A stretch of 15,030 bases of DNA from Patescibacteria group bacterium (GCA_018971765.1 JAGXAA010000015.1:1-15030), one strand, 5' to 3'; shown: positions 7,248 through 13,679, counted from the first letter of the stretch. Numbers and translations: made by a program. The notes: generated by a model from the sequence alone, not told the origin.

Positions 7248-7877
7248 ATGAATTTTCTTCCACTTTTCGATTTTTTTATGGTCGCCGGAGAGAAGCACTT
7301 TCGGGACTTTGTATTTTTTATTTCTATATTCAAAAACTTCCGGTCTGGTATAAACTTCCGAGCTCGCGACGCGCGATTCTTCTAGAGAATTAAAATCGCC
7401 GAGCACCCCCTCAATCTGACGGGAAACACAATCAATAATCACCATCGCAGGCAATTCCCCGCCGGTCAAAACATAATCGCCGACGGAAACATCTTCCATC
7501 TTGAAAGCTTTTTTAACCCTAGCGTCAACACCTTCATATCTTCCGCAGATTATTATAATATCGGAATAATTTTTTTCCGTTTTCTTGGCATAATTATTAT
7601 CAAATTGTTTTCCTGATGGAGACAAGAAAATGATCTTTGCTTTCTTTTTGCCTTTGGTTTTTTCTATCGCCTTTATGACAGGCAGAGCTTCAATGACCAT
7701 TCCGGGTCCTCCGCCGTAGGGTTTTCTATCGATTCTCCTATTTCTGTCTTTCGTAAAATCGCGCGGATTGTAAAATTTGATTTTAATCTTCTTGTCTTCA
7801 ATCGCCCGCCCCAAAATCGACTCTTTTAAATAAGAGTCGAACATTTCAGGAAATAATGTGATTATGTGAAAAGTCAT
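7242..7877 (-). CDS. trmD: tRNA (guanine37-N1)-methyltransferase
   Basis: TrmD methylates G37 next to the anticodon using S-adenosylmethionine and prevents +1 frameshifting. The SPOUT trefoil-knot motifs are all present; counting from the chosen start they are GGGPGM (55-60), CGRYEGVDAR (111-120) and SVGDYVLTGGELP (131-143). The C-terminal domain has YTRPEVFEY and VPKVLLSGDH, as in the family. I chose the second ATG because the family starts with a short stretch like MTFHIITLFPEMF; an in-frame ATG 18 nt upstream (7895) would add six residues, and neither has an SD. At 211 residues it is at the short end of the family. In many bacteria trmD sits with rpsP, khpA and rimM; here khpA is the upstream neighbour but is separated by a terminator, and rpsP and rimM are not in the window. 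Confidence 0.96.
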   Translation of the reverse strand: MTFHIITLFPEMFDSYLKESILGRAIEDKKIKIKFYNPRDFTKDRNRRIDRKPYGGGPGMVIEALPVIKAIEKTKGKKKAKIIFLSPSGKQFDNNYAKKTEKNYSDIIIICGRYEGVDARVKKAFKMEDVSVGDYVLTGGELPAMVIIDCVSRQIEGVLGDFNSLEESRVASSEVYTRPEVFEYRNKKYKVPKVLLSGDHKKIEKWKKIHK

Positions 7878-7916
7878 TTTATTTAAGGCTTGCATTGCAA
7901 AACTTTATTATGAGTG

Positions 7917-7997
7917 GAAACTTGCGCAAGCGCGACGGCGCGAGCAGAGCAAATTTTCAGCAGAAAATTATGCGTGTTCCGCGAATAAGAAAGTTTC
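7917..7997. repeat. GC-rich palindromic element upstream of trmD
   Basis: GAAACTT (7917-7923) and AAGTTTC (7991-7997) form outer inverted repeats around a GC-rich segment. An inner hairpin is formed by AATTTTC (7952-7958) and GAAAATT (7963-7969) with an AGCA loop. The GCGAGCAGAGCAAATTTTCAG portion resembles GCGGAGCGAGAATTTCAG in the larger palindrome at 9195-9336, so the two may belong to one dispersed, REP-like family. It lies in the leader or promoter region of trmD. Confidence 0.45.
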
Positions 7998-8017
7998 TAA
8001 CTGCGCCATTATTAAAC

Positions 8018-8054
8018 GAAAAATCCGAGATATTATTAATATCACGGATTTTTC
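8018..8054 (-). terminator. Rho-independent terminator downstream of khpA
   Basis: GAAAAATCCG (8018-8027) pairs with CGGATTTTTC (8045-8054), continued by GATATT/AATATC with a single A-A mismatch and a 3-nt loop. On the minus strand the stem ends in TTTTTC, 22 nt past the khpA stop. It should separate khpA transcripts from trmD. Confidence 0.78.
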
Positions 8055-8076
8055 ATTTTGTCTAATCTAAAAAATA

Positions 8077-8388
8077 TTAGATTTTCAAATCTTCCATCGC
8101 TTCGTCAACGCTTTTTGACGCTCGGCTCTCTCTCGGAGCGGCTCCTTCCGGCTCGTTAATTTTCAAATTAACTCTGGAATTGTTCTTCATTCCAACCACT
8201 CGGAGAAGCGTTCTGATCGCCTTTGCGGTATTGCCCATTCTTCCGATAATCTTGCCCATATCGTCCGGATGGACTTCAAGAGTCATCAGGACGCCCATCT
8301 CATCCACCGTTCTGACTATCTTTACTTTGTCTTGATTATCCACCAACGCCTTTACGACAAACTCAAGAAATTTTGTATCGTTTTCCAT
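8077..8388 (-). CDS. khpA: KH-domain RNA-binding protein KhpA with C-terminal extension
   Basis: KhpA is a small cytoplasmic RNA chaperone that usually works with KhpB (Jag), affecting cell-envelope and division genes. A single type-II KH fold is visible from about residue 5 to 77, with the RNA-binding loop GKIIGRMGNTAKAIRTLL containing GRMG (49-52). Typical KhpA proteins are about 75-85 residues; this one has 103, with a polar tail (about 79-103, GAAPRESRASKSVDEAMEDL) that looks disordered and then helical. There is no clear SD before the ATG. A consensus promoter about 100 bp upstream and a hairpin terminator behind it indicate a single-gene transcript. The identification rests on the GxxG loop, the length and proximity to trmD. 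Confidence 0.9.
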   Translation of the reverse strand: MENDTKFLEFVVKALVDNQDKVKIVRTVDEMGVLMTLEVHPDDMGKIIGRMGNTAKAIRTLLRVVGMKNNSRVNLKINEPEGAAPRESRASKSVDEAMEDLKI

Positions 8389-8484
8389 TGTGTGTATTTT
8401 CTTTTTAAAAATCTATCGCAGTATTTCGACCAACTTTGACGCTGCCAATCAAGCGCCTTTATCATTAACTTTACTGCTTGAAAT

Positions 8485-8513
8485 ATTCTAATATGGCAAC
8501 CGCCGCAAGTCAA
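8485..8513 (-). promoter_or_regulatory. Sigma-70-type promoter of khpA
   Basis: On the minus strand, TTGACT (8508-8513) and TAGAAT (8485-8490) are spaced by exactly 17 bp. Transcription would start near 8478, giving a leader of about 90 nt before khpA. It lies just past the stop of the coiled-coil gene. Confidence 0.7.
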
Positions 8514-8554
8514 TCAAAAAGCTTGCATCCGTTAGGAAAGGAAGGGGTCTTCGG

Positions 8555-9166
8555 CTATCTGGCTTGCCTTTCCAATTCAGATATTTCTTGTTCAGTCTGG
8601 CGCTCTTCTTGTTGTAGACTTGATATCTTGCGCAAAAGCTGTTTCTTCTCTTCTTCCTTCCTAATCTCATCTCTTTCTTTGAAATTTAAATCCCCCTTAA
8701 TGTTTTCCGTATGCTCTTTTTGAGCAATATCCTTTTCAAGATAATTAAAAACTTTTTCCAGATCAGAAATGATTTTTTCCGTCTTTTCTTTTTCTCTTTT
8801 TTTCTCATTGATTTTAGTTTTTAATTCAGCAAGCTTATGTTTCTCCGCATTGACTTTAAGATGATCATTTTCCGATCCGCGCTTCAAGACACCGATTTCT
8901 TCTCTCAAGCGCCGTACTTTCGGATCAATTTCGCCGACTTCCCTTTCAAGTTTTTTGATGTCTTCTCTCGTTAAAAACAGCATTTTCTTCTTGGTTGCGA
9001 TTCTTGATCGCAAAATGACATCGTCTTTTTTCGCCTGTTCTTCTTTTCTTTTTTTCTCTTCTTCATTATGTTCTTCAAACTGTTTCTTTCTCCTCTCATC
9101 CTCTCTCCTTTGCAAATCAAAATTGCTATTTTCGCCAACGAGGCCGGTTTTTATCAAATACGACAT
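8555..9166 (-). CDS. Highly charged coiled-coil protein, unknown function
   Basis: This 203-residue soluble protein is dominated by Lys, Arg and Glu, with helical, heptad-like sequence over about residues 16-48 and 63-203, interrupted by short breaks near 50-60 and 97-103. No cysteine, enzyme motif, signal peptide or membrane segment is seen. The N-terminal SYLIKTGLVGENSNF is the only non-coiled part. The Leu and Ile spacing supports a genuine coiled coil rather than a random charged frame, and the stop is TAG. A structural or scaffolding role is the most that can be inferred. There is no SD before the ATG. A long palindromic element lies 29 bp upstream, and the khpA promoter follows right after the stop. 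Confidence 0.75.
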   Translation of the reverse strand: MSYLIKTGLVGENSNFDLQRREDERRKKQFEEHNEEEKKRKEEQAKKDDVILRSRIATKKKMLFLTREDIKKLEREVGEIDPKVRRLREEIGVLKRGSENDHLKVNAEKHKLAELKTKINEKKREKEKTEKIISDLEKVFNYLEKDIAQKEHTENIKGDLNFKERDEIRKEEEKKQLLRKISSLQQEERQTEQEISELERQAR

Positions 9167-9194
9167 AATTTTCGTTGTTTTAAATGATAACGAA

Positions 9195-9336
9195 CTTTGA
9201 ATCGCGAAACTCGTCGAGGCGCGTTATTTTAAGGGGGTTTCGAGCGCGGCGGAGCGAGAATTTCAGGATTTTTCAAGCTTCGAAAAATCCGCACCCTTAA
9301 AATAACGCGCCGAGTGAGAGTTTCGTGATTCAAAGT
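9195..9336. repeat. Long imperfect palindrome (about 140 bp) upstream of the coiled-coil gene
   Basis: Three nested stems are visible. The outer one pairs 9195-9212 with 9318-9335, 17 of 18 positions matching. The middle one is GGCGCGTTATTTTAAGGG (9218-9235), perfect over 18 bp with 9294-9311. The inner one is GGATTTTTC (9266-9274) with GAAAAATCC (9282-9290), loop AAGCTTC. The left arm has an unpaired 30-nt GC-rich insert (9236-9265). No coding frame is seen. It may be a REP- or MITE-like element, or a structured leader of the minus-strand gene. Confidence 0.8.
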
Positions 9337-9358
9337 AACGAATGAATTATAACACTAT

Positions 9359-9535
9359 TCAGCGGGAAAGCGGGTGTGGGGATTTGTTCATGCATTTTAT
9401 GCAAACAACCTGATCAATTCTCGTCTTGAGATATTTATTGCCGCACGAACATGTTAAAATCTCGCATCGACGAGGCTTTTCCACCCAAACTCCCGGTCCT
9501 TTCTTTTTAATTTTTTTTATTATTTTTTCTTTCAT
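9359..9535 (-). CDS. 58-residue basic zinc-ribbon-like protein
   Basis: The short frame begins at ATG 9535, 12 nt after the stop of the DEAD-box gene, and ends in TGA. Its N-terminus is very basic (MKEKIIKKIKKKGPG). Then come CEILTCSCG (Cys24, Cys29, Cys31) and, 14 residues later, CIKC (Cys45 and Cys48), the arrangement of a small zinc ribbon. The Lys-rich start and zinc-ribbon pattern suggest nucleic acid or ribosome binding, but no family is named. Close spacing suggests co-transcription with the helicase. A direct repeat TTGAGTAA-TA-TTGAGTAA covers the junction, and the SD is weak at best. The ordered Cys pairs argue for a real gene. Confidence 0.65.
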   Translation of the reverse strand: MKEKIIKKIKKKGPGVWVEKPRRCEILTCSCGNKYLKTRIDQVVCIKCMNKSPHPLSR

Positions 9536-9547
9536 GATTACTCAATA

Positions 9548-10744
9548 TTACTCAATAAAAGTCAGCGCCTTGCCTTTCTTGTTGCCTCGTCCGGTCCGTC
9601 CAATGCGATGAATGTAATCTTCATAAGTCGCCGGCATATCATAGTTGATGACATGGCTCACTCCGGCAATGTCCAATCCTCGCGCCGCCACATCCGTCGC
9701 GACCAAAATATTGATATGATGGCTTTTGAACAAGCTCAGGGCTTTCTGCCTTCTTGAATGATTCTTGTCCCCGTGTATTGATTCGACTTTAAAACCTTTA
9801 TGGGCTAAATCTCTGGATAATCTTTCCACTCCGTGCTTGGTGCGTCCAAAAATCAAAACTTTGCTGAAGTCTGATTGCGCTAAAAGCTGAGCAAGGACAT
9901 CAATTTTATTATTCCCCTTCTGAACTTTAACGACATCTTGGTCAACATTCTTTGAGGTGTCTTGAGTCTTCACGGAAATTCGCACCGGCTCCGTGAGAAA
10001 TTCCTTAATCAAACCTTCAATCTCTTTGGAAAGTGTGGCGGAGAAAAAGAGGGTGTGTCTTTTCGCCGGCATCTGCGCCATCATAAATCTCATATCATTG
10101 ATGAAGCCCATATCCAACATTCGATCCGCTTCGTCCAAAACAACCGTGTTGAATCCGGCAAGATTCAAAACTTTTCTTTGAATCAAGTCCTTGAGTCTGC
10201 CCGGCGTGCCGATGATGAAATTGTTGTGATAGCGAAGCTCGGAAATCTGTCGGCCGATATTGGCGCCCCCGACACAGCAGACTGAAAAAATCTTGAGTCC
10301 TTTAGTGAAGCTCTTGAGTTCTTCTTCAATCTGAATAGCCAACTCGCGAGTCGGCGCCATTATCAAAATATTTTCTCGAGGATTCACAATGACTTTATTT
10401 ATAAGAGGCAAGAGAAAAGCCGCCGTCTTACCCGTGCCCGTATTCGCGATACCGACAACATCAAGGCCTCGCAAAATATGCGGAATGGTCCTGTCTTGAA
10501 TGGGAGTCGGCGAATAATACCCCTTAGTCGCAACGATTCTTTTCAACCGTTCGTCAATTTTGAAATCAGCGAATGAATGTTCCGGCGTAAAATGCTCGGC
10601 TTCTTCGGTAATTAAGGCTTTATTAACTAATTTTGATATATGAATAGGAGCTCCTTTTCGCTCAAATCTCTTGCGCGGAACAAATCGGTTTCGCGCGCCT
10701 GTATGCCCTTGCGGGCTTCTATTATGGAATGTTTTTCTATACAT
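9548..10744 (-). CDS. DEAD-box ATP-dependent RNA helicase (RhlE-like)
   Basis: The product unwinds short RNA duplexes with ATP and would act in ribosome assembly or RNA turnover. Motifs occur in order: Q motif (F58 to TPIQ, 80-83), I TGTGKT (102-107), Ia PTRELA (131-136), Ib TPGR (180-183), II DEAD (204-207), III SAT (235-237), IV LIFGRT, V ATDVAARGLD and VI HRIGRTGR (379-386). The 398-residue protein stops about 12 residues after motif VI, so it lacks the basic C-terminal tail common in RhlE and CsdA; instead it has a basic Arg-rich N-terminal extension of about 55 residues. The ATG has no SD. A consensus promoter gives a leader of about 90 nt. A small zinc-ribbon gene follows closely. The family is certain; the paralogue name is not. 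Confidence 0.95.
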   Translation of the reverse strand: MYRKTFHNRSPQGHTGARNRFVPRKRFERKGAPIHISKLVNKALITEEAEHFTPEHSFADFKIDERLKRIVATKGYYSPTPIQDRTIPHILRGLDVVGIANTGTGKTAAFLLPLINKVIVNPRENILIMAPTRELAIQIEEELKSFTKGLKIFSVCCVGGANIGRQISELRYHNNFIIGTPGRLKDLIQRKVLNLAGFNTVVLDEADRMLDMGFINDMRFMMAQMPAKRHTLFFSATLSKEIEGLIKEFLTEPVRISVKTQDTSKNVDQDVVKVQKGNNKIDVLAQLLAQSDFSKVLIFGRTKHGVERLSRDLAHKGFKVESIHGDKNHSRRQKALSLFKSHHINILVATDVAARGLDIAGVSHVINYDMPATYEDYIHRIGRTGRGNKKGKALTFIE

Positions 10745-10842
10745 ATATTTACTGCATTTGTCTCAACCGGCTCTGTATGTTTAGAAAAAATTCCCTAAAA
10801 ACAAAAACGAGTGAGAATAACTTATTTATTGATAACAACACA

Positions 10843-10871
10843 ATAATATATTAAAAATAAACTCTTGTCAA
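10843..10871 (-). promoter_or_regulatory. Sigma-70-type promoter of the DEAD-box helicase gene
   Basis: On the minus strand, perfect TTGACA (10866-10871) and TATTAT (10843-10848) are spaced by 17 bp. The predicted start near 10836 leaves about 92 nt of leader, long enough for temperature- or structure-based control, as known for some DEAD-box genes. Confidence 0.78.
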
Positions 10872-10921
10872 CCATAATTTATGGTTATGAAGTAAAAGAT
10901 TTTGAATTTATAAAAATAAAA

Positions 10922-10955
10922 GGACTTTTTGATTCGTCTTGACATCAAAAAGTCC
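10922..10955 (-). terminator. Rho-independent terminator of the 76/87-residue gene pair
   Basis: GGACTTTTTGA (10922-10932) pairs perfectly with TCAAAAAGTCC (10945-10955) around a 12-nt loop. On the minus strand the stem is followed by TTTTATTTTTAT, a good U-tract, 24 bp past the stop of the 87-residue gene. Confidence 0.8.
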
Positions 10956-10978
10956 CTTGCAAATTTTCCAAAAAACCA

Positions 10979-11242
10979 TTAAGAATAATATCTTTTTACA
11001 GCGAAGGCAGGGGAATGAATCCCGTGCTTTCTCGCAAACATTTTTATGTCTGAAACCTCACATAAAACTGCCTCCGCATTTCCAATTTGGGAACATAAAT
11101 CATATTGGCACGATCCATATAGATCATGCATTGATTCATCTTCTTTCCTCTTTTCTTCTATCACCTTCTCATACTCAGAGACGGTAATTTTTTCTTTTTT
11201 CTCTAATCCTAACAATATATTTAATACTTCATCCACTAACAT
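10979..11242 (-). CDS. Hypothetical 87-residue protein
   Basis: No family is recognised. The first half is helical and charged (LLGLEKKEKITVSEYEKVIEEKRKEDES); the second half has three cysteines (YGSCQYDLCSQI and VLCEV) and a basic end. The start is supported by AAAGGAG (11250-11256) 7 nt before the ATG. The gene is second in a two-gene unit behind the 76-residue gene (69-nt gap), closed by a strong hairpin terminator. There is no signal peptide or membrane segment. Small size, good expression signals and no homology that I recognise mark it as an orphan gene. Confidence 0.62.
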   Translation of the reverse strand: MLVDEVLNILLGLEKKEKITVSEYEKVIEEKRKEDESMHDLYGSCQYDLCSQIGNAEAVLCEVSDIKMFARKHGIHSPAFAVKRYYS

Positions 11243-11311
11243 TTTTCTTCTCCTTTCAAAAAAATTTCAGAAAAATAATTCAATTTTAAAGATTTTTACC
11301 TTTCGAAAACT

Positions 11312-11542
11312 TTATCGATCGATTCTGTTAAAAGAAACGACCGAGATATTATCTCGATCAAATTTTTTTTTCGCCAGCACCCTCACTCGCCCAAGGGTTT
11401 CGGCACTGGTTTCCCCTTCTATGGCTAGTATAATGCCGTCAAAGGTTTGATGCATGATAACATTCTGGATTTGTTGCTCACTTTTTACATGAAAGAAATA
11501 TTCCGCAACATCACCCTTTATTTTTTTATTAGTTTTCTTCAT
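11312..11542 (-). CDS. Hypothetical 76-residue protein
   Basis: No family is recognised. A basic N-terminus (MKKTNKKIKG) leads into a compact alternating strand and helix pattern, including FDGIILAIEGET and ETLGRVRVLAKKKF, so a small folded soluble domain is likely. A purine-rich GGGGGAAG lies 8 nt before the ATG. It is the first gene of a two-gene unit read from a consensus promoter near 11631-11658, divergent from the flavoprotein gene. The function is unknown. Confidence 0.62.
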   Translation of the reverse strand: MKKTNKKIKGDVAEYFFHVKSEQQIQNVIMHQTFDGIILAIEGETSAETLGRVRVLAKKKFDRDNISVVSFNRIDR

Positions 11543-11630
11543 TTTTTACACTTCCCCCAAAAAATTTTAAAATTTATATTCAACTTTCAAGATACTTATT
11601 CACTCTTAACGATTCTAAACTTCCACGGAA

Positions 11631-11658
11631 AGGATAACATAAATAATATATCTGTCAA
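11631..11658 (-). promoter_or_regulatory. Promoter of the 76/87-residue gene pair
   Basis: On the minus strand, TTGACA (11653-11658) and TATCCT (11631-11636) are spaced by 16 bp; the start near 11625 gives a leader of about 80 nt. The -35 box faces another TTGACA on the opposite strand only 6 bp away. Confidence 0.6.
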
Positions 11659-11664
11659 GCATTT

Positions 11665-11694
11665 TTGACAAAATATCCATAAAATCATTATTTA
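11665..11694 (+). promoter_or_regulatory. Divergent promoter toward the flavoprotein gene
   Basis: TTGACA (11665-11670) is followed after 18 bp by TATTTA (11689-11694). A TATAAT at 11738-11743 also lies just ahead of the GTG start, so transcription may begin at either place. Confidence 0.4.
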
Positions 11695-11746
11695 TAGGCG
11701 TCTATTAGTATTGGAGGAATAGGCTAAGCTGTGATAATATAATGAA

Positions 11747-13012
11747 GTGAAAAGAAGCGAAGTTACATACGATGTGGCAGTGGTCGGCGGAGGACCGGCG
11801 GGAATGATGGCGGCGGGGCGGGCGGCGGAGTTGGGAGCGAAAGTTATTTTGATTGAGAAAAATGAATCGCTCGGCAAGAAACTGCTCATCACCGGCGGAG
11901 GCAGATGCAATCTAACCAACGCCGAATTTGATACACGGAAGTTTCTGGAAAAATTCAAAGATGGCGGTAAATTTCTTTTTTCGGCTTTCTTGCAGTTTGG
12001 CGTTAAAGAGTCGTTGGAATTTTTTCACATGCTCGGAGTGAAAACAAAAGTTGAAAATGAACAGCGAGTGTTCCCCGTGAGTGATAATGCTCAGACGGTT
12101 CTTGTCGCTCTGCTCAAATACATAAAAAAACACAAAGTGGAAATTATTTTGAATTCCCCTGTTGTCGGTATTTTAGCTTCAGAAGAAAACGAAAAAGAAA
12201 TTTTGGGCGTAAAACTGAAAAACGGAAGAGAAATTTTGGCGCGCAAAGTTATAATCGCGACTGGCGGGACTTCCCGTCCAGAAACGGGCTCAACTGGTGA
12301 TGCTTATGAATGGCTGAGAAAAATCGGACATACTGTAATCGAGTCTGCTCCTTCCCTCGTGCCGATAGCAGTTAAAGACGACTGGGTCAAAAAACTCGCA
12401 GGATTAATCCTTTCCAATATTAAAATCACAACTTTTCAAAACGGCGCAAAGCAAAACACGAGCAGAGGAAAAATTTTGTTTACTCATTTCGGGCTAAGCG
12501 GTCCGGCGATTCTCAATATGAGCAAGGATATCGGCGAACTTTTGAATTACGGTGAAGTCATAATTTCGCTCGACATCTTCCCTTCGGAAGACCATGGAAC
12601 GCTTAACGCAAAGCTTCAGGAATTATTCAAAGAACAGCATAATAAAAAATTTAAAAACTCCCTTAGCGCCTTAATGCCGTCGGCACTCGCTTCAGCGATA
12701 GTGGATATTTCAAAGATAAATCCCGAAAGACAATGCAACAGCATCACTCGCGAAGAAAGACTGTCGCTGTTGGATTTATTAAAAAATATTCCGATTCGCG
12801 CCGACAAATTGCTCGGCGCGGACAAAGCCATCGTCTCAAGCGGCGGAGTATCGCTTAACGAAATTGATTTCAAAACGATGAGCTCCCGCCTTTTTCCAAA
12901 CCTCTATCTTATCGGCGACGTCTTGAACATTGACCGCCCTTCCGGCGGATATTCACTTCAACTTTGCTGGACAACCGGCTTCGTGGCGGGGAATTCTGCT
13001 GGGAAGAGATAA
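11747..13012 (+). CDS. BaiN/HI0933-family NAD(P)/FAD-dependent flavoprotein
   Basis: This is a flavin oxidoreductase of the HI0933/YhiN/BaiN group, whose biochemical role is mostly unsettled. The N-terminal dinucleotide fold has GGGPAGMMAA (14-23), followed by the family hallmark ITGGGRCNLTN (48-58). Mid-protein ATGGTSRPETGSTGDAY and FTHFGLSGPAIL and the C-terminal GDVLNIDRPSGGYSLQ (390-405) complete the family signature. The length of 421 is normal. The start is GTG at 11747, 27 nt before another possible GTG; no SD is found at proper distance, and AT-rich -10-like sequence reaches to within 4 nt of the codon, so a very short or absent leader is possible. The gene is alone on its strand, divergent from the 76/87-residue pair. 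The family is certain; the substrate is unknown. Confidence 0.92.
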   Translation: MKRSEVTYDVAVVGGGPAGMMAAGRAAELGAKVILIEKNESLGKKLLITGGGRCNLTNAEFDTRKFLEKFKDGGKFLFSAFLQFGVKESLEFFHMLGVKTKVENEQRVFPVSDNAQTVLVALLKYIKKHKVEIILNSPVVGILASEENEKEILGVKLKNGREILARKVIIATGGTSRPETGSTGDAYEWLRKIGHTVIESAPSLVPIAVKDDWVKKLAGLILSNIKITTFQNGAKQNTSRGKILFTHFGLSGPAILNMSKDIGELLNYGEVIISLDIFPSEDHGTLNAKLQELFKEQHNKKFKNSLSALMPSALASAIVDISKINPERQCNSITREERLSLLDLLKNIPIRADKLLGADKAIVSSGGVSLNEIDFKTMSSRLFPNLYLIGDVLNIDRPSGGYSLQLCWTTGFVAGNSAGKR

Positions 13013-13092
13013 AAAATTAGAAATAATTTTGATTGAAAAACTTTAAAAAAATAATTCGTGGTTATGTTGCGCATGGTCATTATGAGCTATAA

Positions 13093-13644
13093 TTACTTAA
13101 ACTCACTGAAGGTGATCACAGAAATATTATCCAAATCATAACCATAACGGATAAATACCGCTCGCGCATCGCCGTCAAATCTTTTATCCCAGTCAAGATC
13201 AAGTTGTTTACATGTGTTTTTTAAAAGTTCCACCGATGCCCCCTCTATTTCCGCGTAGACGGGAATTTTCGGCCATGTGTCTATGTCGATAATTGTGTCA
13301 TCAAGTTCGAATGTGTGTCGAAATTTCTCAATTTGTCTTATTGCCTTTAATCCGATATTGCTAAAAAATTCCGCGCATTTATCAAAATCGGACACTTCCA
13401 ATTCAATTTCTTGCGCGCTGTCGACTGTTTGCTTTTGATTGCTTTTATAAGTCAGTTTTGTTTTGCCTTTCGTCTTTCGAAGTCTTACAAATTTGCCTTT
13501 ACCCTTCCACGACATTTCTTGGTCGTAAAAAATCGCTTCTTCCAATTTTTCTTCGCCTTTATCAATGGCACCGAGAGAGATGAGTTTTTTCACAAATTCA
13601 TCTTTGTTTATATCAAGAAACCTTGTTTCTATCTCTTTTTTCAT
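13093..13644 (-). CDS. CYTH-domain protein (class IV adenylate cyclase / triphosphatase type)
   Basis: CYTH proteins form a tunnel fold that binds triphosphates with metal ions; members are adenylate cyclases (CyaB type), thiamine triphosphatases or inorganic triphosphatases. The N-terminal signature reads EIETR (4-8), an ExExR form of the usual ExExK. Paired basic and acidic strands follow: KFVRLRK, KLTYK, EIELEVSDF, FRHTFELDDTIIDID and PVYAEIEG. The 183-residue length fits CyaB-like proteins. Which reaction it performs cannot be decided; the Lys-to-Arg change is in the first motif. A consensus promoter places the transcript start at or next to the ATG, so the message is probably leaderless. 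It converges with the flavoprotein gene and diverges from the kinase gene. Confidence 0.88.
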   Translation of the reverse strand: MKKEIETRFLDINKDEFVKKLISLGAIDKGEEKLEEAIFYDQEMSWKGKGKFVRLRKTKGKTKLTYKSNQKQTVDSAQEIELEVSDFDKCAEFFSNIGLKAIRQIEKFRHTFELDDTIIDIDTWPKIPVYAEIEGASVELLKNTCKQLDLDWDKRFDGDARAVFIRYGYDLDNISVITFSEFK

Positions 13645-13650
13645 AATTTA

Positions 13651-13679
13651 ATTATACATATTTAAATATTCAGTGTAAA
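13651..13679 (-). promoter_or_regulatory. Promoter for a leaderless CYTH-gene transcript
   Basis: On the minus strand, TTTACA (13674-13679), a 17-bp spacer and perfect TATAAT (13651-13656) are followed by only 6 nt (TAAATT) before the ATG at 13644. Initiation about 7 nt after the -10 box would fall on the A of the start codon. Confidence 0.75.

Noticed and set aside
9962..10285. 107-codon plus-strand frame within the DEAD-box gene
   Set aside because: It is antisense to conserved helicase motifs, with no SD or promoter.
13013..13092. Terminator between the converging flavoprotein and CYTH genes
   Set aside because: No stem of more than a few pairs with a U-tract could be found.
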